From assembly GCA_012976225.1 (NCBI GenBank), contig JAAVVG010000007.1, positions 744,001 to 808,000 on the forward strand: a stretch of DNA of 64,000 nt, in the 5' to 3' direction. This stretch comes from Golubevia sp. BC0850. Lineage: Eukaryota > Basidiomycota > Exobasidiomycetes > Golubeviales > Golubeviaceae. The notes beneath the pieces were generated by a model. The model was not told the DNA's origin and searched no databases. It was given only the letters and a program-made list of their open reading frames with translations. The translations under genes were made by a program, and so were the position numbers. Of the stretch, positions 11,053 to 22,007 are shown one piece after another; the first letter of the stretch is position 1, and every line of letters starts with the position of its first letter.

Positions 11053-14000
11053 CTAGTAAGATCTGGAACAAGAAGGTAGGGGAAGAAGTGGAGTCAGCTT
11101 CTGGACCTCTCTAGAATCCGAAATCGTTTTGCTCTCTCTGATTTAGCAACTCACCTTCCGAACATAGTCCATCTCTTGGCGTCCTTTCCACATTGGGGAC
11201 ATTTGAGTCCCTTGATATCTGGGTACTTGTCTTGTTCGAATGGAATACAAAGAGATTTGGCTCCCATCGATGGAGCACGCTCATCTACTGCTTCTCCATC
11301 AGCACCACTTTGTTTGTTTGAGGGAGAGAGAGAGAGAGAGAGAGCAATTCAAGTATCGTGAAAAAGAAAGCAGAAAGAGGAAAAGAAAGAAGTCGTTAGT
11401 CGAAGCAGAATCGGGTTCAATATTTGAATTCCCGGTCACTTCCCTTCCCTTCTTCCTACGACACTCACGTTCTAGCACTCCTATCCTTAATTTCATCTTC
11501 ACATTCCTCGATCTCACACCAAGGAATGATAACATGATTTTTTCCATCCAAAGCCACTTGGAAATCCTTCCACTCAGTAACAACCTTTCTTCTACTTTCA
11601 TATTCCTTATCAGCTTTCTCAAACATATCATTATGAATCTGATCCAAAAGTTCCTTAACCCTTTCTTCCAAACCTTTATTTTCCAAACTTTTCTTAACAA
11701 AAGTGTCTCTTCTAACACTAAGAACTGAATCCTTAGCTAAATCTTTTGGACCGATTTCCAATCTAATTGGAACTCCTCTCATTTCCCAATCACTAAATTT
11801 GAAACCAGGAGTATAATTTTCTCTCAAATCTGCCTTTGCTCTAACACCAACCTTGATCAATTTGACTTCAGTTTCTTTACAAACGTCACTTAATCTTTCT
11901 TTTTCATCTCTTGAAAGTCCAGCGATACCAGTTGGAACGATAGCGACTTGAATTTGAGAGACTCTTGGTGGCATGACTAAACCTTTATCATCTCCATGAA
12001 CCATTACCATGACTCCAATAGTTCTAGTTGAAAGTCCCCAAGAGTTTTGCCAAACGAAAGCTCTACCTTTTTCTGTACCTCTATCTTCTTCAGAAGCTTT
12101 TGGATCATCAACGTAAATGTTAAACATCTTTGAAAAGTTTTGACCTAGACAATGTGAAGTTCCTCCTTGAATTCCACGTCCTGTTGTTGGAACGAATCCT
12201 TCAACTGTTGTAGTGTAAAGTCCTCCTGCGAACTTCTCCTTTTCGGATTTCACTCCTGGAACTACTGGAACTGCTAAAAGTTCAGAGTAAACTCTGCGAT
12301 AGAGTTCTAGAATTTGTCTGACTTCAACATCGGCTTCTTGAAGAGTGAGATGAGCTGTGTGACCTTCTTGCCACAAGAATTCTCTGGTACGAAGGAAAGG
12401 TTGAGGATGCTTGAATTCCCATCGGACGACTGAGTTCCATTGATTGAGCTTCAAAGGAAGATCTCTATGAGACTGAATCCATTTGGCGTAGTCTGATGAG
12501 AATCGAAGCGAGAGAGAAATGGTCGAGGTGAGATCCCACTCCGAAGCTTGAACTAAACCCTGCGATCCGCTTTCGCTCCTGAAAACTTGAATCGTCTACT
12601 CACAAGGATACATGACAGTTTCCGAAGTAGGACGGATCGCCACTGGACGTTCCAGATCATGCTTTCCGCTAAATCGAAACGAAAGAAAAGAAGTCAGACA
12701 CTACAGCTACATCTTCCGCCGCTTCTCTCTTCCTTCGAAGCCGATTCCTCTTGCTGCACTCACGCCTTTGTGACCCAAGCTACTTCAGGAGCGAAACCTT
12801 CAATGTGATCCTTCTCCTTTTGAAGAACTTCCTCAGAGACGAACATTGGGAAGTAACAATTGGAGACTCCCATCTCTTTGATTTGAGCGTCGAATTGAGC
12901 TGAGAGGAAAGGAAGAAGGGGAAGAAAATGAAGCATTTTCAAGATCAGCAGAAGTTGGCATAAGGAGAATTCCAAGTGAAAGTGATCAGAGTATCTTCAA
13001 AAGGAAGTTGAAAATCTTTGATAAAAACCTAATCTCCAAAATTTCCTCTGTCCCGAATTACTCTTTCTCTATCCCTCTTTTCGGATCCATCTCATCTACT
13101 ACTCTTTCTCAACCCTAATTTTCAACTTCAACTCCTCTCTCTCTCACACACACACACTTCTCTTCTTGGTGACACTGACCTTGTATCCTCTCCCAAACGA
13201 AATAACTCCAAGGTTTCAAAATGTAACAACCACTGACGTCATAGTAATCCAACATGTCACCCTTCCTCAAAACCTGTTGATACCATTCAGGAAAATCCCC
13301 AGATTTATGAACCGTGATTCCAATCAATTCAGCATCTGCGATTCTGGAAGCTGATTTGTCTTTTGGTTCTGTTGGAGGTTTTGGAGTTGAGGATTTGGCT
13401 GGAGCACTAAAAGTGACATTTGGAGTGAATTAAAAGATTTGATGCAAAAGTAGTTGTCAAAGGTGGAAGGGAGAGGGGAAGGAGAGAGAGAAGAGAGAAA
13501 AGATTAGAGATGAAATCAGAGAAGGAAAAGATAAGGAACGGAACACTCAAAATACTAACGCAACAGCAGCTTTCAATTCTGATTTAACAACCTTAACTCC
13601 AGTCTTGTTTAAATATTGTTCGATTTGGTTTCCAGTCAAGAAGATAGTTTGAGAAGAACTACGAGCTCTTAGAGCGTAGAGAGTTGAATCATCTGAGAAG
13701 AGAGAAGCGTCTAAGACAACTAGTAAGGATGGAGGAGTTGAAGGATCTAGAGACAGAGATAAAGGAGATACTGAAAGGAGAGAAAAAGGTGAAAGATGGA
13801 AGGAAGGAGGAGGTAAGTACTAATGGCTTGCTTCAGAGAGATGAATGCAAGGATGTCACACTACCCGGTGCAATTCACCACTTACCATCATCCTTTGTAG
13901 CACCAGTAACTTGTTGCAATAATTCTGGAGTTGCTAATCTCATATCTTTGAAACCGTTGGCTTTTGCTATAGCGGCAGAGTTAGTATCACTTTCTGCTTT

Positions 14001-14216
14001 TGCTAGAACCATTAATGCTGATGGGGCATCGGCTGCTGCTGAACCTGTTGCTTTGGGCTTGAAGACTAAAGTTTTGGTCATTGAATAATTAGCTGGAACA
14101 TCGTCTGAGGTTGAAATGGCTTGATTCCATTCAGCTGGACTGATGGCAGAAGAATGGGAAATGGTTAAAGGTGAAGAAATTGAAAGTGAAGATAGTGAAG
14201 TTGTTAGGTCCTCCAT
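11053..14216 (-). CDS. Prolyl-tRNA synthetase, cytosolic (eukaryote/archaeal-type)
   Basis: Charges tRNA-Pro with proline. The first exon (14216 to about 13885) begins [15 protein letters not shown] and encodes an N-terminal YbaK/INS-like domain continued by [20 protein letters not shown] near 13560-13690. The class II catalytic core follows: [38 protein letters not shown] (motif 1 region), [28 protein letters not shown] and [20 protein letters not shown] (motif 2), then [13 protein letters not shown] and [10 protein letters not shown], and the anticodon-binding and zinc-binding-like C-terminal domains with [18 protein letters not shown] last tiny exon (11053-11062), after an intron at 11063-11154, completes the canonical C-terminus GRSY. 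The product matches fungal cytosolic ProRS in order and size. Confidence 0.95.
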
Positions 14217-14607
14217 CTTGGATCAACGTTGATGAGGTTGTTGATGATTAGATAGAGATTTTTCAAGAAAGATAATCTAGGTAATCTATGTAGAGAAGGA
14301 AAGAGGAGGATAGAGTTGCGATCCGAGAGCAAGAGTCACACTTTCTTCCCAGCACCAACCAACACACTTCGCAGCAACCGCTCGATCACAAACAATTGGG
14401 ACGCACAACCAGGTGAGTAGTTAAGCTAAAACAAGTAGCAGCAGAAGAGAAAGGAGAGGAGTGGAGAGGAATCAGAGAAGATGGCAAGGGCAGAGATTCG
14501 AGCATCTTCTGGTATCTTTTCCATTCGCCAACTATTCCTTGGGACTGATCTCTCTCCCTCTCTCTTAAACCTTCTCTGTTCTTAACTTTGCTTCTCAAGG
14601 TTCCAGT
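14217..14607. promoter_or_regulatory. Divergent upstream region of ProRS and the F-box-like locus
   Basis: About 390 bp between the ProRS start and the first plus-strand ATG of the next candidate gene. No clear TATA box or other motif was identified. Confidence 0.3.
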
Positions 14608-15430
14608 ATGGCTCAACTACCGGCAGAGGTCCTCTGCATTGTCTCCCAGGGAGTCTTCACCGACGATCTATGCAGACTGCTCTACGTCTCTAAAAATTCA
14701 GTTCAGTTCTCTCAACTCATACTACCACCTGGAAAGACGTTATGGTGAAAGGAGAAAGAATTGGAGATCTCTCGGAAGACTCAACTTCAAAATCTATGGA
14801 AGCTCTGATGGTGTCCTCGATCCGATTCGAAAATTCTTTAGAATCCATACGTCTCTCATCTGGACCACCACCAAAGATCAAAGGTGAGAGGAAGTTTTTC
14901 TCTAATCTTCTACTCTCGAAATCTACTTCAAAATCCATCATTATGTCTTATGGGGACTACACTCGAGCTCACAGAGAGAAACTTCATGAGAAAGGCTGCT
15001 GGGAAAGCAGAGGTTAAACTCTTTAAAGAATGGGAGAGGCACGTTTCGAAATTCTTCAAGGAGAGATTTGGTGTTGAAGACAAAGAGGTGAACTTGAATT
15101 TTGTGATTACTTGGAAGTTGAAGTCAAAAGGAAAAAGTGGGAGATGAGATGCTAAAGAAAAGAAGAAGCTCCTTCTCAGCAAGTACCCCTTTCAAGATCC
15201 ATCAAGAATTAGTGCTTTACGTGAGTGGAATCTGTTCTGTTGAATGGCTTCACAAGAACCAGAGTTACCTCAACAATCAGTTCCTGAAGAGTCCAACCCT
15301 CAAAAGGAGCCTCTCGGCTCAACAAGCTACGTTGCTTCAAGGACCTCCCTCAATTATCACCGGTTTTCGAATTTACTCTGCAATCTTAGGCAATCTATCT
15401 TCTCTAGAGATCAAAGTTCCCATGTATGAA
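14608..15430 (+). CDS. Possible F-box-like gene or remnant
   Basis: An ATG at 14608 opens with MAQLPAEVLCIVSQGV, then DDLCRLLYVSK, which resembles an F-box (LPxEVL..I....DL.RLL.VSK). That frame closes near 14745. Downstream open stretches in other frames (WKDVMVKGERIG near 14725, FKEWERHVSKFFKERFG near 15020, LSSLEIKVPMYEV near 15400) could be later exons, but I could not build one convincing spliced model. It may be a small multi-exon F-box gene or a decayed one. It lies just outside the left arm of the inverted repeat that carries a clearer F-box gene. Confidence 0.33.
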
Positions 15431-16843
15431 GTGGAATAGAGTGGAAGAGAAGCGACGGAGAGTAGGGGATAGAAAATTGAGGACACAAATTTGCAATTCC
15501 ATTCAATCTACTTTATTCAAATCACTGTTGAATCTCTCTCTCATTGAGTCATCGAGTTTTCTGTCCGGCTTTAACTCGTGTTCAGTATTAGTCTTGAAGG
15601 AATGGAAGAGAAGAAGTCTGATGAGCAAGAATGTTCACTTTCTCAATCTCACGCCCGCCACTGTGACTGTAAATGTTAGATATATTGTCTCAAGTATGAT
15701 GTTCTTTTGACAGATACAGAATGAGATGGAGTAATAGGTCGATTCGAACTTAGTGTTGACTAGCACCATGGAGTTTTTGAGCCATCAGAGAGATACAGCT
15801 ACAAATAAGATCGAGAAAAGGAATAAATAAAGCAAGCCAGAGAAAAGTCACTTGGGAAAATCATCGAAGAGAGATTCACTCACTTTCAAACTCGCCACCT
15901 TTCTTCATCTCTCCCTGCTGACGAACTTTCTGTTCCACTCCTCGGCTATCTCTTGGGAGAGCTCTTTCTCTTGAAGCAGATCTCCCATTTGAGCTAGAGG
16001 ATGATTCTGCGTCTCTAAGCATTCCTTTGATGATCGAGGAGTAGAAAGAGACGAGGTCGTTTTTCCAATAGAGTTCACAAATTTTCGATAGGGAGGCAAA
16101 GATCTCTTCGAGGGCTAGTTTGAACTCTTCTGGAGAGGTGATGTTGGCATCGAATCCTTTTCCGTCCGGACCAGTTGACGAATAGCTATTGAGCTGACGT
16201 TCCTCGTCATATCCGATTCTTCCTGGTTTCGAAACCTTCAGCTCTTCAATTGCAGGAGCCATGTCACGGGCGATGAGCAGCCTATCAATCGCCTCCGATG
16301 GTATCATCGGGTTAGGCCAAAGGTGGGGTCGATATTCTACGTAGCAGGTGTGAGTGTAAGCTCCGAGAGAAGGATTTGCTTGTAGAGATCTCCAGATCTG
16401 ACCAATCATCTTGCAGGTTCCTAGCATCAGCGTTCCGTACATCCGAGGGAGGCAGAGCTTTCGAAGAGTTGAGCAGGTCCGAGAAAGAGAGAGGAGGCAG
16501 TCCCATACTATCACCGCTTCTCTCTGTCGATATTCCTCTTCTTCGATGTGATCAGGTCCAGATATCCGAAAGATCTGGTAGAAATCTCTGAAGCCTTCGT
16601 TGCCAGTCCAGATGTAGTTCATGATCTCACTGCGATTGAAAGGGAACAGGGCCGAATGAAAACAAGCCCTATCAGATGTGCGTGTCTCTCTTCTACTCAC
16701 CTGGAAAGATCATCTGGGAGTTTTTTTCCCGAGAGAATTGACAGCAGCATCTTGAAGGATGGTGGAGGGGAAGGAGAGGAAGGAAGAAAAATGATCAAAC
16801 TTAGAGACTCAGTAGATTTCTACGCCCCCACCGACCACGCGGT
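15428..16843 (-). repeat. Left arm of the 1.4-kb inverted repeat
   Basis: Reverse-complement copy of 23934-25325. Reading both arms side by side, about 15536-16787 looks identical, while the outer edge (15428-15535, with an extra ~26 bp) and inner edge (16788-16843) carry scattered mismatches. The arm contains a complete F-box gene and its 3' flank. Confidence 0.93.
15876..16750 (-). CDS. F-box-like protein, copy 1
   Basis: Two exons: 16701-16750 (MLLSILSGKKLPDDLS) and 15876-16629, joined across a 71-bp intron, giving about 267 residues. The join yields LPDDLSSEIMNYIW, an F-box-like start, followed by SLSRTCSTLRKLCLPRMYGT. That resembles the 'cr.w..la.plLy..l' stretch of basidiomycete F-box proteins. 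F-box proteins recruit targets to SCF ubiquitin ligases; the target here is unknown. The C-terminus is Ser/Arg-rich (SSSSSNGRSASRERAL). The protein is identical to copy 2 at 24027-24901. An alternative unspliced start at 16700 (MSRRETRTSDR) reads through the intron and seems less likely, since the spliced form restores the LPDDL motif. Confidence 0.68.
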
Positions 16844-17019
16844 CCAAAAGTGGCTTTCTTCTCTGAATGACAGGACTACAGCTCTCCAAGGTCAAAGCGA
16901 TGCCAGCAGAGGATGAAAACACAAAATTGAAACTCTAGAAAGTGGGTTGACGCCCATTCCATCGGGGCGCCCATCACTGAGTATCTCATCCCTTTTTCCT
17001 TTACGCCAACTCGAGCAAG

Positions 17020-18787
17020 ATGCAATGTGGACCTCGTTTCAAATCAAGTTTGGGCGTAAGATTTGTTTGGTCTCTCAACTTGAAAACTACAAGAAGGACT
17101 CGGCGCTATGACAACCCCCCATCCATTTCTTCTTCTTTCGCTCTTGCTGGTCAAGGAGACACTTCTTTCGCTTCTTCAACTTTCAGGCTCAATCTTTCAA
17201 TTTCCACTCTCTCATCTCTCAGCCCGCAAAACGATCGCAGGTTGATCTCCCAGCTTTCTACTTTCCTTTATTCTTCTATTCTGCCTTCTACCCTCAAGCT
17301 CCGGAGCTCCCCTCCAAAAGAGATTACAGTACAACAAGCCAACGATATGTGAAATTCCTATCAAGTCACCCAATTATCGAAGCGCGTGTCTAGGATCTCC
17401 ACAGGGCCTCCCGCTACCTGGTGTAGCTTCTCTTCCAGGTGGGGCTTTGGTGGCGATAGATCCCAACGAGATGAAAGAAGCTTTCGTTTCAGGGCGGGCT
17501 TCTAGGATTCACTGTGATCAGTAAGTATTCACCTGTGGTCAATTCTGAGTCGCACACAGCATATTCTGGTGCTCACCCCTTTTTAATCTTCCCCTAAACC
17601 CAAGGGTGCTCGAGGCTCAATACATCAAACACGTAATCGAAGTGCAGTACCCAGGAGAGGAAAGATCTTTCTGTCCTCAAATGCGGGCAGATTTAGACAT
17701 TCAGGAACAACTTCGTGGTTTTATCAACGGCCCGTCCAATCTGCAACTCTTGGACGGAAAGCTGAACCTTCTAAAAGGGAAGCTCTTCAGCAGAACAATT
17801 GCATACGAAAAGAAGCAAAAGAATGCCCCTCTGACAAAGAATATCCCATTATTTTTACCTCTTCCCAGCCAAGAGCTCTCCCAAGGCGTGTTGCTCTATT
17901 TCGAGAAGATCATCAAGTTTGAGGAGATGCCAATCGGACAGATCCTCAACACCCTCGATTCCGTTTTGCCTGGACAGTATGGTACCCCAATCCAATTCCT
18001 CAACGCCTTCCAGATGCGTCCCATACAGCTACGAAACTTCCTCGCCTACTGGGAGAGTCAACGTCAAGAAGGTACCGATCTGCCTCGCTGGGCTCGCATG
18101 GATTCAGTAGGCATGCCCCTAGAACAGGCTCTCAGTGAATCTCAACAATATCAAGTCGACCGTAAGAAGCCGTCTACCGCCGAATATTCGTTAGAGAAAA
18201 ATGCTCAAAAAGAATTTCTCACTGAGGCTCTGGATCCAGATGAAATGGCAGAGGGATTGAGGGAGGTCAAAGCCGAAGAAGATGACAACTCGTTCATCAT
18301 TCCAGGTCGGATTACAAGATCACAAACTCAGAAGGGATGCAAGCGTCAACTGTCGAGCTCGAATGGAGGACAAGTCGTCGATGCAACCGGAAACGAAGCC
18401 GAAGCTTGCGAGTACAACCCAACTCCCAAATCGACAGGCATCGACAGCTTGAACGTCAATGGAATCGCCAACGGAACCGAACTTCTTCTGCCTTCAAGTC
18501 CAGCTTTGGAGAGTTCAGATATCCTCACTCAGCCGGCCTCAACTCCAAATGCACCTCCTCCAGCCATCCAGAATGGGTTTCAAGCTCAAGCATCAACTTC
18601 CCTTTACATCCAGCATTCAACTCCACTATTCAATCCAGCAACCTATACTCCGTCTCGAACTTTTCAACCTCAGCCGACCACTCAAGTGGTGACCCTTCAT
18701 TCCTCCATCTCATCTGCTCGGGCTGCACTTCCAACTTGGTCTGAAAAGAGCTTTGCTTTCGATTTTGGTTTTGTTCGTAGTGAATAA
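17020..18787 (+). CDS. Uncharacterised protein with disordered C-terminus
   Basis: I do not recognise the family. A plausible model has exon 1 at 17020-17239 (basic and Ser-rich), exon 2 from about 17302 to 17520 (GLPLPGVASLPGGALVAIDP then MKEAFVSGRASRIHCD), and exon 3 from about 17607 to 18787. The third exon encodes a folded-looking segment (VLEAQYIKHVIEVQYPGEER, QELSQGVLLYFEKIIKFEEM, FQMRPIQLRNFLAYWESQRQ) of about 180 residues. A Ser/Thr/Pro/Gln-rich disordered tail follows, ending FAFDFGFVRSE. No signal peptide or membrane helix is evident. It sits in the spacer between the inverted-repeat arms and is tail-to-tail with TRP1 (137 bp). The first exon and start are uncertain; the last exon is firm. 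Confidence 0.6.
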
Positions 18788-18924
18788 ATGGTTTGACGAG
18801 ATTGAAAATAGTGGAATACAAAAAAAAAGTAGAATGGAAGTAAGCGGAGGGGGTGAAGCAGGAGAATCACACTGATTCAAGTGAAGTTTTGGAGGTGTCG
18901 ACTGAAATCATTCAAAAGAATCAT

Positions 18925-21786
18925 TCAATTCAAAGCGGTCTTCGCTCTTCTAACAAATTCTCTAATCTTGTCGTTGTCCTTATCTCCTTTCTCATTTTCC
19001 ACTCCCGAGGAGGTATCCACAGCCAATAGAGCTGAAGCGATTCCACCACTAGAATTCGAGGGAGGAGCCAGAGCTTTGATCGCTTCCCCTACGTTATCAG
19101 GAGTTAAACCACCAGCCAGCATAACCGGATTGATTTCTCTATCATTTTCGAGATTTGTAAAACTTTTGGGATATGCGATCTCAGCAGCGATTGACCAATC
19201 GAAAGTTTTCCCAGATCCACCATCTCCATTTGTAGTTGAAACTTTTCCAGCAGCAGTATCTAGGGCTGAAACGTGATGATAAAGAGGTCTATGAATCTCT
19301 CTAAGACTTGAAGATAAAGCTGTTGAACTTGAAGAAGGATCTACGTGGAAGACTCTGATGACATAAACTCCTGGCAACCATTTCGACCATTCTACTTCTT
19401 CGATTCTACCATGCAGTTGAACCACATCTAATTTCAAGATCTTAGCAGTCTGGATGATTTCTTGAAGAGACTGATTCCTGAACACCCCGACGATTAAAGG
19501 TTTATGAGGATGAGATCGGATCTGATTTGAATAGTGATTGAACCAAGTTGGAGTTGAGATTTCAGGAATTTGCTTTAAGCTTTGAGAGGCCAGTTCAGGA
19601 GTAGAAGCGATACCCATTTGAGCTTGAGATTGAGCTTTGGCGATTAAAGCTCTGTTGCATTCCTCTGCCGCGACATTCCTAACACTATCCCAGCCACCTC
19701 TTATCGACCTGACAACAGCAGCGATGTCAGCTGCTTGTTGAAGTGAAACTGAACGCCTCGTTCCAGGAGCTAGAATCATCCCGATCATGTCAGCTCCAGC
19801 TAGCACTGCCGCGAGAGCTGCATCTGTTGTTGAGATTCCACAGATTTTGACGAGTGGAATAGAAGGATCCGTCGAAGCTGGAAATCCGTTTAAAGAGTTT
19901 GGTGAAGTTGTGGTAGGGCTTGAGACTGATGCTGGGATACCGTTTGACGGAGAAGTCGAGGAAGTTGAGTCTAAACCTAATAAGTCGTGAATGAATGCCT
20001 TCTTATCTTTGGATCTCATTAGAGCTTCTCCCACTAGTACTGCTCCGACTCCTTCACTAACGTATTTCTCAACATCTTTCCTTCCTGTAATTCCACTCAA
20101 AGCACATAAGATGATTCCTCCCTCCTTTGCTGCATCTGCAAGTCTTGAAGTAGTTCCCATATCCACGTTGAAGTCGTGAAGATTCCTGTTGTTGACTCCG
20201 ACTACTTTGGCTCCGATAGCCAAAGCTCGATTCATCTCTTCTGGATTGTTGACTTCCACTAGAGGTTCCATTCCAAGACTGACCGAGTAATCGTAGAGTT
20301 CCTTGAGAAGTACATCTTCTAGCATGGCAACGATAAGAAGAACTGTATCGGCTCCTGCCAATCTAGCTTCGACGATTTGATAGGTATCCACGATGAAATC
20401 TTTCCTGAGTAGAGCTGGTCGGTTCGGAAGTGAAGCTACTGCGTCTCGTGCTAACCTTAGATCGTTGAGAGACCCCTTGAACCATTTGGGTTCGGTCAAG
20501 ACTGAAATGACTGAGGCTCCACCTTTTGCGTATGAGAGGGCTTGGAAACCTGCGTGGGCTAGAGGATCGATGTCTCCCTTTGAAGGGGAAGCTCTCTTCA
20601 TCTCGGCCATGACTCCAGGTAAACCGGAAGCTGCATAAGCTGTTAACCTTGATGGAAAGTCGATGAGAGGAGGTGCTAAATGGAGAGCTAGAGATCTAAG
20701 AAGGTCCGCTGGAGATAAACCCGGGAGAGATTTGGAATGAGCGATATCCTTTAACCTCTGGACGTGGATCCTTTCCAAGATAGTTCCTACTGAACCATCC
20801 TTTCCACTAGCAGAGGTAGAATTGGCAACAGCAGCTCCAATCAATCCAGCTCCAGCGGCTGCTCCTCCTACAGCTGCAGCTTTTCCAGCTCCCTCTCCAT
20901 TCATAGCCAGAGTAGGTTCTCTAGTACTCTCTGCCTGTCTCTTGGCATTCTCATCTATCCTAGCTTGAGGATTTCCTTCCCACTCTCCGCTAGTCCAACT
21001 CAAAAAGTTCCTAAACATTTCCTTCCCGCCTTTGGAAAGTATACTCTCCGGATGATATTGAATGGCTTCCATTGCGAACTTGGTATGTCTAATTCCCATC
21101 ACTACTCCTGATTCAGTTCTAGAAGTTACTACTAATTCCTTGGGTAGAGTATCGATCTTGGCAGCTAAGGAATGATATCTTGTTCCGATGACTCCATCTT
21201 CTGGTAGATTTGCATATAAACCTCTTGAATCATGTTCGATTGGTGAAGTCTTTCCATGAAGAATCTCTCCTGCGAAATTGACGATTCCCGAATAGGAAGA
21301 GTAGATGCATTGAAGACCCATACAGACTCCAAGAATTGGAATCTTACCTGCAAAGTGCTTGATTAGTGGAATGGAGATTCCTGAATCTTTAAGAGGATGA
21401 CCTGGACCTGGAGAGATGACTAGATTGACTGGAGATAGAGCTGCAACCTCTTCCACTGTTGCTTCATCGTTACGGTAGACCACAATGTCTGCTCCTAGCT
21501 CGGAGAGGTACTGAGAGAGGGGGGGGGGGGAGAGAGAAAGGAGAGAGTAGCGTCAGAGTCATGATGAGATGTATGGGGAAGTTCTCTCTCCTCTGCTCCG
21601 TTCTGATTAGCTACTCACTTGTACTACATTGTAAGTGAAACTATCGTAATTGTCGATGAAGACAGTCTTTCCTCTAGCTAGAATTGGTTCAAGCTGAGGA
21701 GGGAGATCGAAGTTAGAAGATGAAGAGGTGGTGGCAGCAGCTTGTGGCTGACCTTCACCCTTTTGAGGTGAAATGTATTCTGGCAT
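18925..21786 (-). CDS. TRP1: Tryptophan biosynthesis trifunctional enzyme (TrpG-TrpC-TrpF)
   Basis: Fusion of three activities: glutamine amidotransferase of anthranilate synthase, indole-3-glycerol-phosphate synthase, and phosphoribosylanthranilate isomerase. Exon 1 starts at 21786 (MPEYISPQKGEGQ) and ends in TVFIDNYDSFTYNVVQ. One intron (about 21515-21620, with a poly-G run near its 3' end) precedes a single long exon. The GATase part has ISPGPGHP, the nucleophile motif GVCMGLQ, and IQYHPES (His-Glu). The IGPS part has MAEMKRASPSKGDI, LLRKDFIVD and GVNNRNLHDF. The PRAI part has VKICGIST, MIGMILAPGTRRSV and LAGGLTPDNV. An Ala/Gly-rich linker (about 50 residues) separates TrpG from TrpC, and a Ser/Thr/Pro linker separates TrpC from TrpF. 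Domain order matches the fungal fusion. It diverges from the JmjC gene across about 220 bp. Confidence 0.96.
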
Positions 21787-22007
21787 TCCAGTCGACTTGC
21801 TACTAAGGTTTCAGAAGTTTGCTGGATGGAACTTGAGGAGATCTAACTAGCTATAGAGTCGTTGGATGGGAATTTGGGATGAATTCGAGAATAGAGAACC
21901 TCAAGCCAATTCTCGCCCATCTTATTCTTCTTTTTTAACCGTCGCACTCCTAATCAGGTTTAGATCATCTTCACTTCAAGGACTTCAAATTACATATAGG
22001 ATCCTGA
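21787..22007. promoter_or_regulatory. Shared divergent promoter, TRP1 / JmjC gene
   Basis: Only about 220 bp separate the two start codons, so both promoters and 5' UTRs must lie here. No TGACTC-type Gcn4/CPC1 element is evident. An in-frame upstream ATG at 21866 could extend the JmjC protein, but the added residues are not domain-like. Confidence 0.4.

Noticed and set aside
11322-11345. GA microsatellite, also near 258-292 and 13137-13157 (with CA)
   Set aside because: Simple repeats in introns or flanks without further structure.
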